The notes: a model not told the origin generated them from the letters alone. A stretch of 64,000 bases of DNA from Hirudo medicinalis (GCA_011800805.1 MPNW01000091.1:132408-196407), one strand, 5' to 3'; counted from the stretch's first letter, positions 24,005 to 36,640 are shown. Made by a program: numbers and translations.

Positions 24005-27000
24005 ATGGAGTCTGTGCTTCGAAAATTGAAATTGATTAAGCCCAACAGCAAAGAAGAAGAGGCCAGAAGACAACTTCTTAATGAATTGTTCTCATACAAG
24101 AAGGTAGGAATATATTTGTGGTCACTGCAAGATGAATACAATTTTGTGAAATGCTATGTACAATGTACTTCAAATGAGCAGGGTCTGATACATGGGCTTC
24201 CATATCAACCATCCTCCATAGCCTTCGATTGTAAACTTGGGTTTTTGGCTATTGGGACTGAGGATGGTTCTTTGAGAATGTGAGTTATAAATTTTATACT
24301 GTTTTCATAACATAGTGGTTTTATTATTTTATTGTCCTTTCATAGAGATAAAATGATTGAAGTATCCCCATGTAATTGGGGGGGTGGTTAAACAAACACC
24401 AGAAGCATCCAAGCAGAACATTTGTATAAGAATGTTTACATGGGACTTTTATGTATATATATAAAATGAATGTGGGACTAATTAACTGCATGTTTGTGGG
24501 GGTTACATGATTTGAAATCAGTTTGATGGCTATGCTATTCTGAAATAGCATCAGGGGATGTAATTTTTAGAGATAATAATTTGGTCAAATTATGTGAACA
24601 AAGTAGCTCAAAATATAAAGTTTTAAGCTTAATCCAATGATCCATTCCCTAGCTATGGAAAATCTGGAGTGCAATTCTATGCTGAACATCCTAACTCCTC
24701 AGCCATTGAAAAGATATTTTTCCTTGAGGAGCAGGTGAGTGTCATGATTAGTGGTGGTGATGATGATGGTAAAATCAATGACGAGCAAGTTATGAAGATT
24801 GTGTGCAGTAGATATCTATACTAATGTATATATGTATACACACAAAATGTGCATGTTTAAATGTGTAAACAGCTGTCGATATGATTACTCAACATAAGCT
24901 TGTTCTTGTAAGCTTATTCATGCATGATCTTGTGATGATTATGAGGAGCTGCATGATTGGATGTTGCGTGTTTCAATTGTCAAATGTAGACTGCTTTACA
25001 ATGTGAACATTTCTTGATATCATTCAAGAATGATAACTCTTCAAATCATGATATTTATCTGAGATCATATTTGCGGTTGCCAAGGTTGCCAATGTTCGCC
25101 GGTGTCTACCACCTACCACGCATTACCTCGTGCATGAGTTGACTTTAGATATGCATGGAGAAAATTGTTGCACTTATCTCAGTGCTCTGACAATTTTTTT
25201 CCAAAATTTATTTCGATGGAAATGTTTTGTTCATGGACAGGCTCGACTGATCACTCTGAGTAAGGACAGGTCGATCTACAAATGGGAGATGAATGTCACT
25301 GCTGATGGATATCCCATTCTCACCACTGTTGCCACTTTCACACCACATGACAAGTAATTGTTCTCTTTTTTTTTTGGCCATAATTGTCACAATGATTGAA
25401 ACACATACATACAAATTATTTTGATAATTTGCTAGCAGCACTTGAAATGAGTTCATGTTAATCTTGTGGTGATGCATTCACCCATCATGTTGTGACTGGG
25501 TTTTGGTTTTGTGCCAATAATAATTTGGATATCAATAAAATATAATTAGCTTCCTTAACATTGCTTTGCAGTGGTGATGATTGAACCACTTGAAATTAGG
25601 TGAATGGGCAATTTAAGTGAGAAGTTGAAATATAGCTAATGTCTATAATTGTATCTGTAACCCAATGAAAGGGGGATGGCTACTTAAATTAGCTTCATAA
25701 AATAATATTGTCTTAATTACCATCTGGTCTGATGCACAGCTGCTAGGGTTTGATGATGATGGTGATAAAAATGTGGGTTTTCCAGATGGTTATTATAAAG
25801 TTAATTTCTGTATAACTAAGTCCACAGCTGCTCTCATATCTGTTCTCAGGCTGAGATACTGAAATAAGGGTTTTCCAATCCTTTCCATTCCATTCCAGGT
25901 GCTGGAAATATGCCAGCATGTTGTGGCATAATACTTTATACAATTGGTTTCAGTGTAATTGGTGGGAAATTTAATATTATTTGAAGAATCCAAATTAAGT
26001 AAGTGTTGTTTTAATTAGTGTCACACTTTATTTTCAATGCTCTTTAATCATTAAGGTTGTGTCAAGACATTTCACTCTTACACTCATCGGTCTCATTTCA
26101 GAGAGAAGATAGAACAATGGGTTGCATGCTTGACCCTGAACTCTGCTGACCTACTTTTCTCAGCCAATCCAGCAGGAGACATTCATGTCCTTGACATTGG
26201 GACTTTCCAGCTGAGAGAAGATGAAACCATCAAGCAGGAGGAACTACTCAAGATGTGGGTGTATTTATTGATCCTGCAATTGTTTTCATGGCACTGCAAT
26301 CTTTGTGGATTGTTTCAGTTAATTCAAAAATCTTTTTAATTAATTCATAGTCTCGGTGGTGATGATGGTGATGAATATGGATTATTGTATTATTTACAGG
26401 CAGCTTAGTTTCTTTTGTGATTAAGTTGTCACTTGCACTTTAATTGGGCCTACAACCCATGAAGCTACATGTTTTGTTTTCATAGCAATCACAACAGGCA
26501 GAGTGATATGAAATGATTGTATGACAAACATAACTTATTGTTGATGCTTGTGTTTATGCATTTTATTAAGAGGAATTGCGTTATCATTTGTTATTTGCAC
26601 AATGATTTGCACAACTCATTATCCACATAACACTTAAAGTGTTTCACTACTCACTTTTGTGAGTAACAACAACATTAGGCTGCAAACAGGAGTCAATTGA
26701 GCTCATGGTTTCCCCATCACTTGTTGTTCCCGAGAATTTCTGACGTTATTTCCTAACGGCCCACGTTAAAGTGATGCATAATTATTTTTTTAAAGCCGCT
26801 CACTTTATTTTCATGAATTTTTTCTCTTTAATGCCACTCACGTGATGAGTCACTTTAATGGGACTTTAAGCAGAATTATCACTCAGCCAGTTTACCATGG
26901 CACAGCACATTATTTGCTCTGTGCCAACATTAATAATATATATTTTTTAATATTTTTATTCCCATGATTTGCATATTTATTAGTATTTATTCTTTATAGA

Positions 27001-27297
27001 TTGGTGTTTAGAGTGGAATTGCCTTTTAAATATGCTTCAATGTCAGTTGTAATAATTATTATTGTAAAAAATATATTATTATTATTGTTGTTATTGATAT
27101 TATTATTACTCTTATGTTGTATCAATCAAGTTTTACGTACATTATAATGAAATAATTTTATGTAGTAATATAATCTCACTGCCTTATTTGGCAATTAAGT
27201 CTTGTTGGTTCAAAAGGATGATGGTTTTGTTGACATTCATTCTCATTAATTAACATGGGTATGGTAAAAGCTTATGAACCTTTTCACGTCAACAATA

Positions 27298-27332
<35 letters not shown>

Positions 27333-30300
27333 TAATAATAAATAATTAATTTTGCACATTAACCTTAGTTTACTTAATTCATGGTTAAATTGAAATAAAT
27401 AAATACAAATCCATTCGACAATGTCAGGAAAGGTGGGTGGTCAGATATGCAGCCCTATGCAATAATTATTATTATAATTAATTATGGGTGGAGAATGGCA
27501 GTAAACATCTGCAATCTCTTTATTCTTAAGCTCTCAAGCACAAGCAGTTATTTCAACAGTGATGAGCATCTTTCAAGGTTGAAGATGAGATGCTGAGATA
27601 AATGTTTATTGAGCCCCTTGCAATGCATGTAATCCATTGAGCTTGTGTCATAGAATCTTATTCCTGCAATATTCAGTGCATTCTGCACCTGGCTGTAATT
27701 GGTAACAAGTGACTATCATTTGTAATTAAATTGTTCTTGAGGTTTCACTTTTCATTCCCCAATTGCACCCTCAAAAGGTCCCATATCTGTTTCTCTGGTC
27801 ATCATCTAGACTTAAAATTTGAAGTCTGAGGGTGAAGTGGATTGTAGTATAATATCAAATTACTTTTAGCAATTCTTATAATTAGGTAATGTTATGCAAA
27901 CCATTCTCATGGTTTTATAAGTCAGTGGTAAGTGTCACTATGGTTGTCATCTGCAAAATATCACCATTACTCGAGTCAGTACTTGAGTCGAGCCTTCTGC
28001 TTTTGATTGCCACGTGAACAACGTTATAATGATGAGAAATAACTTGAAGAGATCAAAGTCCTTGGTTGGTCCTAGACATTTTTATGGAGAAAAAAAATTT
28101 TTTTGGTGCAGGTTATGCTCAGTCTGACTTCTTGAAGGATTTTGTTGGAGGAAGTCTATCAATAATTGTGACTTAAGCCATGTTCTTAAGACCTGCATGT
28201 CACATCATTGCACTAATTACTAGCATAATTTAAAGCCTCATCCCTTCTTGTTCTTCCTTTTTTTTATCTATCTTGAGCCTTCTGAGTGCATCTCCTGATC
28301 ATTTAATTAAGTTGTTGTCTCAACACTTTCTCACACTTTAAAAAGATACAAATTTATGGGTGAAAAAGGATTCTTTATCAAAAAGGCGCATTCACCTTCT
28401 CAGTGCTTTAATCAATCTGTGGAACCCTGGCAAAGAATTTTCTAGCTTGAATGTTTTTTGTCTTTACTTGTTCTGCTTTTGTTACTTCTTCAATTTTCTG
28501 TTGTATGAGTTTCCACTCAATTTCTTCAGTTATTGAGAGTTTACCTTACAGTGGTTTGTATTGTAATTTTGGTGTTTAAAAATCTCGGATTTTTAGCACA
28601 TCGTGTACTTTTATTGATATTATTATAATTTAATTAAAATTTAATTTTAAGAGCATCCGATGAGCAAAAGTCAAAAGTTGGCAAGATCAAGATTATAGCT
28701 CCACAGCCTTCTTCTGACAATTGCGTGAGTTACAATTACCATTGATTTATTACTCTATTGCCTGCTGTCTGAAGTCATGTGACAAAATTAGTTACTCATG
28801 CAACATCACAATGAATGTTGTAACCATGACATTCCAGTTCCTGATTGGTTATCAAGAGGGCATCATGATCTGCTGGAATGGAAAGGACAAGAGAGCAGAA
28901 AGATGCTTTGGAACAAATCAAGTAAGACTGCTTGTTGCATGTTGATATTAAATATTTTAAGGCCAGCACGAAGAACATGGCAAGTTCGCCTGTTTTGATA
29001 ATTTAATTAGTGTACTGAACTTGATTGGTTAATTGAGCAATTGAGGCAATCTTACAGAGTCTTGAACTGTTGTGGATGTGACAACTGTTTGCCATTAAAT
29101 ATTTCTTCATATTTTATTTATGTCTAATAAAATATGTTCTATAATGTTAACTGCAATATGTTCTATTCAAATTGAGTGTAATCCAGTGACTTTTTGTAGC
29201 CTTTGGAGTGGGCTTCCTTTGACAGATGTGGCACAGAAATAGTGACTTGTCATGCTGATGGCAGTCACATGACATGGAATGTGGAGAACATTTTGAAGCA
29301 CGTGGAAAACGCCACCACTCCGTACGGTGAGTCTGGGAATATCGGTGTGCTTTTTTAATGCATTCTCATCAGTAGACTCATTTTTGTTGACAAATTTCTT
29401 TTCAAAATTTCAGGGCCTTTTGCCTGCAAGGAGATCTCAAAGATTATTACTAAGAGTACTTCTAGAAACAGGTTTACTTACTACCTCTCATTAATTCTTG
29501 CAAAAGGTTGATAAGTTTTGACAAAGATATGTCCTTTGCAGCAAGTCACCCTTCCTGATATTCAGTGGGGGCATGCCCAAATCCAACTTTGGGGAAAAGA
29601 ACACAGTTACAGTTATGCATTCCAACAAGCATGTGGTGTTTGATCTCAAGTCACGTCTCATCGATTTCTTGGTCTTGTGCGATGCCGACGAGAAAGAGGA
29701 AAAATTTGATAAAAGCGGTAAGCATTTGCTCGGAGAAATTAAAAATTCTTCAAAATGTGTTGATCATGTTGAATGATTCCAGCCTTTGACAACCCGCATA
29801 CTTTGCTCATCTTAACGCTGGAGGAGCTGATAGTGGTTGATCTTGCCTCAGAGGACTGGCCTCTGCTGAACCCTTTGCAAGTTTCTCGAGTTCATAGCAG
29901 CCCCGTGTCTTGCTTGGCTCACTTCCCTTCTGTGGCCCAGAATATTTGGATCAAAATTGACTTTGTGAGGAGGAAAGCTGCAAAAAATCACCTTAAGGTT
30001 TATCAAGTGCTTATGATAATGATTTGAATGTTTCTAAACGAGTGCGATGTTTGGATAGGATTGGACAGTAAAAGGTGGACAGGTGACTTCCACAGAGAAA
30101 GATAATTCTGATTTAGTTCTCACTGGGTTAGAAATGTTAATGTAGCTGTTCTTCTTGACTCACGATTTCAGAATATGTAATATTTACTTTGAACAGACAC
30201 GACAATGGAGATGTAGTGTTTTGGCAATCTGGTTCGACCGGATTGAAGAAGATTTTCACTTGGTCCACTGGTGACGTCTTCGAGAATTCTGGCAAATGGA

Positions 30301-32134
30301 TTGAAGAGAGTCAATCTGAAATAACTGATGACATCTGGCCACCATTCAGAAAGGTGATCGGGAAATGTGTTGTTGTTGTTGGCATTTATGTGTTATTGAG
30401 ACATATAAGTTGTTCCTGATAATTTGTCTTTGTCATGTGTTTGTGAATTATTGAATTATTCTCCTTACTTCCAATATCTACAGGTCTCCTATTTCTCACC
30501 AAAGCACGATGATCCACGACTTTCCATAACCAAGATTGCATTCTGTCCAGAGAGTGGACTGCTAGCTGTTGGTGGAGCTACTGGTCAGGTGCTGTTGACC
30601 AGTCTTGACAATCAAGACAACAAAACTCTTCCCAATGAAGCAGTCTTCATTGACCTGCTTGGTAAAGGACCCCATTCTGAGAGTTTGCTCCTCAAGAACA
30701 AAGTTTCAGAGGATCAGGAGCTGGATTTTGGCCTATTGAGTATTTCCTGTGTCCTTCAAGTCGATGGCATCCACCCATGTTCTGATCTAGCTCTCAGATC
30801 TGATTGGCAGCTGTAAGTTAGACTGATTCTTGTGATTGGATAATTCTCTGCTGCAGATTAAATTGATTGGATTTCTACTGAATAGCTGTTATCCAGACCT
30901 CTAGTAGTAGTCTTTTTGAATATATTTTGATCTTCTGAGTCATCTTTATGCTTTCAAATATACAAGTGGTTATGGAAAGTTGTTTGGCTGTTGAGAGATT
31001 AATAACCAATTTATTACCAATATCAGGATGGCTGTTGGAACATCCAATGGTTTTGTTCTTTTTGACTATTTGAAGAAGAAAGCTGTCATCAGCAAATGCA
31101 CAGCTGTGACAGGTTGGTAGCTTTTGTGACATTTTGAGAATTGTATCTCAAAGTGACATTAGGAGAATGTTGGAAAGGTTATCATTGAGTTCATCCTCAT
31201 TTATTCAGGTGGAAGGGGATCTGTCTCCAGAAGCAGATCGTTCCAGCAGTCACTAAGGGAGTCGATAAGGAGCATCAAGAAGAAACCTGCTTCGTCTAAG
31301 TCGCCAGAGGAGGTTCCATCCACTCCTCAAAAGGGAGTCGCAGAAAAAGCCGAAGATGCTGCAGTTGAAGTGTTGGAAAAGACTGCTGAGGTTGCGGGAG
31401 AAGTGGTCAAGGAAGTGGAAGGAGTGGCAAAGAATGCACAGGAAAAGATTGCGAATGGAGTGGAGAATGGAATGGAGAAGATCGGACTGAAAGATAAGGA
31501 AGAAGAGAAAGCTGATCAAACACCTCATCAGGAAGAAAACGTTAAGGTTCTCTCGCAGGAAATAAAGGAGCACAAGTGAGTGATACATTATTATTTCATT
31601 AGGCTCATGTACCCCACGTGGTTACCTGGTTATATGGTTGGACGAAGTGCCCTCAGACACTGAGGTGTGTTTTACATCTTCAGGATTGATCAAGTGACTC
31701 CATCCAAGAAATCTGAAGTGATTACCACAATAACCACCACGAACATCTCTACAACAACCACGACGGTCAAGAAAGAAACCGAGGACGGGGAAACCGTCGA
31801 AGTGGAAAAGTCGCCGGAAGAATCCGTCGCCGCGAACGGAGCGACGGGCGAAGAGAATGGAAAGAATGCGGAGAACAAAAAGCAGGAAGAAGTTCAGGCC
31901 GAACCCCAAAGCAGGGGATCAACACTTAAGAGAGAAGGAGTTACTTTTGATGTCACCTCGACCCCTTCCAAGTCTCCACTCACCTCGAGTAGCAGCGTGT
32001 CCTGCATTAAGTTGATTAGCACCTGTCTCAGTCGCTGTAAGCAGTTTTAAATCACCAATGGTCATCTTATTATAAAGCATTATTCCATTATTCAACTTAG
32101 AGCTGGGTTTGTGTGTTTTGAGAGGTTATCGTTG

Positions 32135-32196
<62 letters not shown>

Positions 32197-34062
32197 GTTA
32201 TTATCATTATCATCATCATCATCATCATCATCATTATTAACAAAGCTTAAAAAGTGAAATGGAGAGCTAATTCATATTATTTTCCATTAATAAAGCAAAC
32301 AATGCCACCAGTCCCACATTCTGGATTGGACTCAGTGATGGAAAGATCTTTGCTTATCAGATGGTCGTACCACAGGGCACAAACAGAGATCAAGAGGATG
32401 TTTCTGCTGTCCTTGGTTAGGCTTTGTATTTGATTTTATTTCTAGTCTTTCACGTGTTCGTCATTTTATTTACCTCTGCAGACTTGCTTTTCTTATTACT
32501 CCTTGTTATATTTAGCCAAGGAAATCCACTTGAAGCATGGAGCACCAGTATGCAACTTGCTTGTTATTGATGAAACTGGAAAACAAGTGGGAGGTCCAGT
32601 TCTTGAAGGAACCAATGGGCAACCGGTCGATGCCATAGCTCAAGGTCACAGACTTGTGGTGTGTTCATGGGAGCAAATCAAGGTTGTTTGAGCATGTTTT
32701 ATAATCTGCTTAACATTGTGTAATGATTCTTTTAGATGTTATTCAAATGTTGAATTAATCTGTCCTGTAGATATTCTCCCTTCCTAGTCTAAAGGCTCAG
32801 AATAAGCACAAGCTGTTCAAGAACAGAGATGAAGGACGCATCTGTGCAGTGACTGTCCAGAACTTCAAAAACAAATCAGGTATTTCAGTAATTTAGCAAC
32901 CTATGCTATAATCACAATCATAATGCTAAGTGTTTGAATGTTATAATCAACTAGATGATTCATATTCTGAAAATGCAATGGTGTGCATTACCAGTGCTGG
33001 TGATGTGTCCATCATCAGTTTACCCTCACTCAAGTTTCAGGTCAAAATTCCTGCCATACAACTTGCAACCTCTGATTGGTACATTTTAAAATGTCTTAGC
33101 TGTTTTCTGCAAGATGTATGAGTTAAGATTGCTATTATTTTTCATCCCATCTTTTTAGTGACTTGATTGGACAGTGTTGGTTTTTGAGCAATGGAATAGC
33201 AGTTTACAGATCGTCTGAAGAAGAACTGGCTTCGTTTTCTCTGTCGACGGTTTACAGGGCTCTGCCTCAATCTTCTCTGCCTTTGAAGGAGGGCATGAGA
33301 GTCCCTCCTGTCAGTGAAGAGCCAGCACCAGTCCAAGAGTCTGAAGTGGTTGTGGTAGTCCAAGAGGGGGAGACTTCTCCGGTGCATGAATCTGCAAAGG
33401 ATGTCACCGAAAACGGAAAGGATAAAACCGGTTCCGAGAAAGGGCAGGATGATGATGTGGAAAAGAGTGCTGAACCAGCAGTAAAAACTACTGTGGACCT
33501 CAAGGAGGGTGGAGATAATGAAAAGACCACCGCAACGACCTTCGCCACTGGAGTTGCTACGGACGAAGGAGAGAAGAAAAAGCCTCAGGAAATAATTTTG
33601 GATGTGAAGAAATACTCGACGACGACCACTACAACCACCACCATCCAGAACGAATCGTCCGATGAACTTTTGGAGGACAGCGTCAAATGCCACCTCGGGG
33701 AAGGCGACGAGGACACGGTGATGGTGATGACCAGCCACGACATTGTCGAGAACAAGATGGTCATCAAAACCACTTTGCACACCTTAACGGACCCCCATGG
33801 TCTCAGCACGGAAACGAAGACCGTCGTCAAGGAGACTTCGTCCACGTGCATCGAGTCCAACTTTCAGGACGGGAATCCGGTTGCTGGAGGAGACGGTCAG
33901 TTCTACCTTGTGTTTATACTTTCAGAAGGTGTTTGTCGTTTATTTTGGAGTAATTTCATCCTTTCTGGAGTCTGATGGTGTTTGTATGAATGTATTTAAT
34001 ATGAAAGTATGCTGTTTCGCACCTAACAATGTGTTGTTGTTCTAGGGTCGTCGGTCAACTGA
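24005..34062 (+). CDS. lgl: Lethal giant larvae (Lgl/LLGL) polarity protein homologue
   Basis: Exons: 24005-24103, 24182-24279, 24653-24734, 25241-25353, 26102-26254, 28652-28724, 28838-28921, 29200-29326, 29414-29471, 29542-29717, 29783-29997, 30059-30126, 30197-30353, 30484-30812, 31027-31112, 31209-31575, 31684-32036, 32296-32415, 32516-32682, 32771-32879, 32955-33078, 33159-33895, 34046-34062. All phases agree; 1303 aa. Family hallmarks: N-terminal FSYKK, IGTEDGSL, PFACKEISKI, FSGGMPKSNFG, DDIWPPFRK, DDPRLSITK and AKEIHLKHGAPV, matching the double beta-propeller WD40 scaffold. The aPKC-phosphorylated hinge is present (RSRSFQQSLRESIRS, Ser650, 654, 658 and 661), which in known Lgl proteins controls release from the cortex. 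Unusual: about 220 low-complexity residues follow the hinge, and an acidic/Thr-rich block of about 210 residues lies near the C-terminus. No tomosyn SNARE motif was found. Confidence 0.93.
26255..28651 (+). other. Largest intron of the Lgl gene
   Basis: About 2.4 kb, containing an (AAT)n microsatellite at 27297-27345. No nested gene is supported. Confidence 0.75.
27297..27345. repeat. (AAT)n microsatellite in Lgl intron
   Basis: Simple AAT repeat with one GAT interruption. Confidence 0.92.
32136..32238. repeat. (ATT)n microsatellite in Lgl intron
   Basis: Long ATT run that passes into ATC/TCA units and ends about 57 bp before an Lgl acceptor. Confidence 0.93.
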
Positions 34063-34070
34063 AGTGAAAG

Positions 34071-35455
34071 ATGCTTAACGAAGATTCCGAGCTCCTTACG
34101 CACGGACATCACGACGAACTTTATTGGATTCGCGAACGTTGCACGCGCACGCCGAAATCATTATCACGCTTCTTGCTTGGTGCGTCATTTGTTATTATGG
34201 CTATTGGGTTTAATGCATTTGTAACTTTTCACAGATCACTGCTTTATTGCTTTTCACCATTGACATTGATATTTTTCAAACAGCAATTGTTTCGTGATGC
34301 GAAAAAGGCCATGGTGGTTGGGTTAGAGTTGCATCATTATCAGCATTAAGTCATGTGGCAGTGGATGAACTTTTGTTTACTTCTCGTTTCATTTGGTTCT
34401 AATGCACTTAATTGTTTTTGGCAGGCAGGACCATCAAGACATTTTATTCTGATTTCTTAAATTTCCATCTTCTGGTTCGTGGGATCGTTATTGTCTTCAT
34501 CGTGGTCGTCGCCTTGTTGGCCTCGCATCATCTTCCCTTGCGTTCGGTAACTGATTTCTACCTTGATGTTGTCTGTCGGCTTAATGGATGTACTTTCTCT
34601 GAAAGCACGTTGTTTTACCTACAATTTTTTATATTTGTGGTGAAAACCAAAATGTTCCCTCTTTTTGTCATTCTCCAAAATTGCTCTAATAGATTCAAAT
34701 TTGTGAGCTACTGCGATCATCATTTCTTGTATTCCTTTCAATTTCAGTGTTTCAGAATTGTTTTTCTGCTTTTTCATCGTTTTGTAGCATCATTTTACCT
34801 GTCAGCAATGTCTTCATGGAGCTTAATATGCTATTGTAGCAAAAGCCTAATCCATATTGCTCATGGTTTCATGCTAGCAGATATCCACATTCTTTTAAAG
34901 AATATTTTTGCAGTCTATGTGTTATTAAGTGTCAAATTTGTTCTAAATCTCATCTAGTTCTTTTTTGACATCAGCAACTAGTCTTAAGTGTTGCTGTCTT
35001 ATCGAATTGCTATTTTTATATCTCGCTTTTTCAAATTTCAAGTCTAATTCTTCAGTTGGCTTTAAATTTTGTACGTCTTCATAAAGTTCTAGCCGTCTAG
35101 GTGTGGATGTAGTCTGTCTTAGATCTAGCTGGCCGTTCATCATGTTGTGCAGTTTGGCTTTGTTGTTGTGTGGGTGGTCAACACCCTTTGACCATTCAGT
35201 AACTTTACCATGATCTTTTATAGAGGACATTTCCATTAGCTTACTTGTCTGCTGTTTTGGGGATTGTTTTGTGTCACTCAAGTGAGAGTTTTGATAATCA
35301 AAATTCTTATTAAATTAGATTGCAATTGTTGTAATTACGAAATTCTAGCCACGAGGCTAAAACTCAATTTTCATTAATTTGCTTTAAAATATTTTTAGGC
35401 CGAGGAATCCTGGGTGATCGGCTGTAAGCGATCCTTTTGGGATGTTCTCGTCTAG
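34071..35455 (+). CDS. Small transmembrane ORF downstream of Lgl; possible alternative Lgl tail
   Basis: Three segments join in phase: 34071-34179, 34425-34546 and 35399-35455, for 95 aa with ATG start and TAG stop. An AATAAA follows at 35473. A hydrophobic span (IVIVFIVVVALLA) follows a basic segment, and a Trp/Cys-containing tail ends the protein. The first segment shares its exon with the last five codons of Lgl; its ATG lies 9 bp after the Lgl stop. No AATAAA was seen between the Lgl stop and this region, so one transcript could carry both. If the 34046-34179 exon is skipped, Lgl exon 33159-33895 joins 34425-34546 in frame and would give Lgl a membrane-spanning C-terminus. I cannot choose between a second cistron, an alternative tail and a separate gene. 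The protein is not recognised. Confidence 0.45.
34943..35236 (-). CDS. Hypothetical protein inside the downstream intron
   Basis: A minus-strand frame of about 97 aa from an ATG at 35236, open upstream to a possible acceptor near 35277. It is polar and charged, with a predicted helical C-terminal half (LKFEKARYKNSNSIRQQHLR). It is nested in the intron 34547-35398 of the plus-strand transcript. It has no recognised domain. The opposite strand is also open here (a T-rich, hydrophobic frame), so one of the two is a shadow. The charged composition favours this strand. Confidence 0.35.
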   Translation of the reverse strand: MEMSSIKDHGKVTEWSKGVDHPHNNKAKLHNMMNGQLDLRQTTSTPRRLELYEDVQNLKPTEELDLKFEKARYKNSNSIRQQHLRLVADVKKELDEI

Positions 35456-35472
35456 CTGTTATTGTAACTCTA

Positions 35473-35478
35473 AATAAA
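35473..35478 (+). terminator. Polyadenylation signal after the transmembrane terminal exon
   Basis: AATAAA 18 bp after the TAG at 35453-35455, well placed for the end of the Lgl-linked transcript. Confidence 0.55.
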
Positions 35479-35760
35479 ATTTCCCCTAGTCTCTTCCAAC
35501 ATCCTAAAATTTGTATTATGCTTCGTGGTTCAGATCAATAGAATGGCAAACACATCCAGATAGAAGTGGGTGTCCTGTGACAAGTCTCCTGGTGCTTATA
35601 TTTTAATTAAAGTTTAAATGCAAGCAATCGCAAGTTAGGATCTCAAGAGACTTAGTCCTGGAAGCAAATGCCGCGATCCGAGCTTTCCACGATGTTCTTC
35701 GGGATGTCAGTAATCATCGCTAATGCATGTAAAGCCGCTCGAACTGTCACACGGTGCATT

Positions 35761-35859
35761 TCACTCGCCAGCTTCCACCAGTTCAACTTCTGGAGTTTCG
35801 TCAATTAAGTCAGATGCTGGATGCTCGCGAGTAGAACAGTCGAATCTTGCCTCAACTGC
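35761..35859 (-). CDS. Possible terminal coding exon of unknown gene
   Basis: Minus strand: a good acceptor (tttcattcag|GCAG) opens a frame of 32 residues that ends in an acidic tail (DETPEVELVEAGE) and a TGA. The exon length is a multiple of three. No partner exon was identified. An alternative last exon of the neighbouring selenoprotein S gene is phase-compatible with two of its exons but is speculative. Confidence 0.25.
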   Translation of the reverse strand, partial: AVEARFDCSTREHPASDLIDETPEVELVEAGE

Positions 35860-36478
35860 CTGAATGAAATAACACAGCAGTTACTTCCCTTTCTTGCTGC
35901 TGTTCAGTTTTTCCGAACCCTCAACGGATTTTCTGGCTTTGCAGACCAGTGCCAGATTTAGGCATGGTCGGCTTGTGCCTCTGCACAAGCACCAAACCTC
36001 CACCTAGGTAAATCCAGCTGACATAGGCCACCTTTGCTTGGCCATTAAGGCAAGAATTAGTATTGTCGCAAACGCTGACAAGATCCAGCTCTGCCTCGTG
36101 TTGGATATTCAACGTTCTTGCAAGGGAATTGCAACTGGAGGACTTCCAGAGTCCTGCAATTCTGAATGCAGACATAAGAATCGCTTTGCTAGATGATGTA
36201 CACAAACACAAGCACAGAAACATCTAAATCTTTCTAAGTGTCCCTCATTTGCGAAGTTTACCTGGTATCACCGGCGACCACCAACATAAAAAACGAATAC
36301 TATTTTCAGCTTTGTATATAGGAAACTGTAGAGAACATTTAAAAGGCTTCTGCCAGTGGATCCCCAAACAGTACAACTTCGCCGAAACTCAGCGTCACCA
36401 TGCGTCCCTGATTTATCCGCGGCTGGTTCCAACTGCAGCATTGGCTTTTCAAGACAACCTTACAAAAGACACTGGTTG

Positions 36479-36484
36479 TTTATT
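36479..36484 (-). terminator. Polyadenylation signal of the selenoprotein S gene
   Basis: AATAAA on the minus strand, about 90 nt beyond the SECIS core and about 480 nt after the stop codon. Confidence 0.55.
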
Positions 36485-36544
36485 GGGAAAATCAAATGAA
36501 TGGCAAAGTAGTTTTGCTTGATTTTTAAGAACTTCGAACTTTTC

Positions 36545-36640
36545 TCTGGAGGTGCCTATGCGCTACCTTCATCAGTCGAACATGTTGGTGGATACCATTT
36601 GCAAGGTCAACTTCATTTGAGTGGTCATTCAAGTTCACAA
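36545..36640 (-). promoter_or_regulatory. Candidate SECIS element (type 2) in the SELENOS 3' UTR
   Basis: Read on the minus strand, ATGA (36616-36613) is followed after exactly 12 nt by AAA (36600-36598) and later by TGA (36574-36572). This is the spacing and order of a eukaryotic SECIS core. The sequences between can pair (AGTTGA with TCGACT, with one G-U), and a ministem TGGT/ACCA sits above the AAA bulge, as in type 2 elements. Helix I is weak in my hand fold. The position, about 355 nt after the TGA codon and before an AATAAA, is right. SECIS recruits SBP2/eEFSec to insert selenocysteine. Confidence 0.6.

Noticed and set aside
31253..31588. Minus-strand frames opposite Lgl exons
   Set aside because: Complement of in-phase Lgl exons; no independent support.
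24005..34062. Tomosyn (STXBP5) instead of Lgl
   Set aside because: The hinge has the Lgl aPKC motif, the conserved blocks match LLGL better, and there is no C-terminal R-SNARE coil.
34412..34957. 181-aa hydrophobic plus-strand frame as one exon
   Set aside because: Only 34425-34546 has good splice borders; the rest is a T-rich stretch opposite a charged minus-strand frame.
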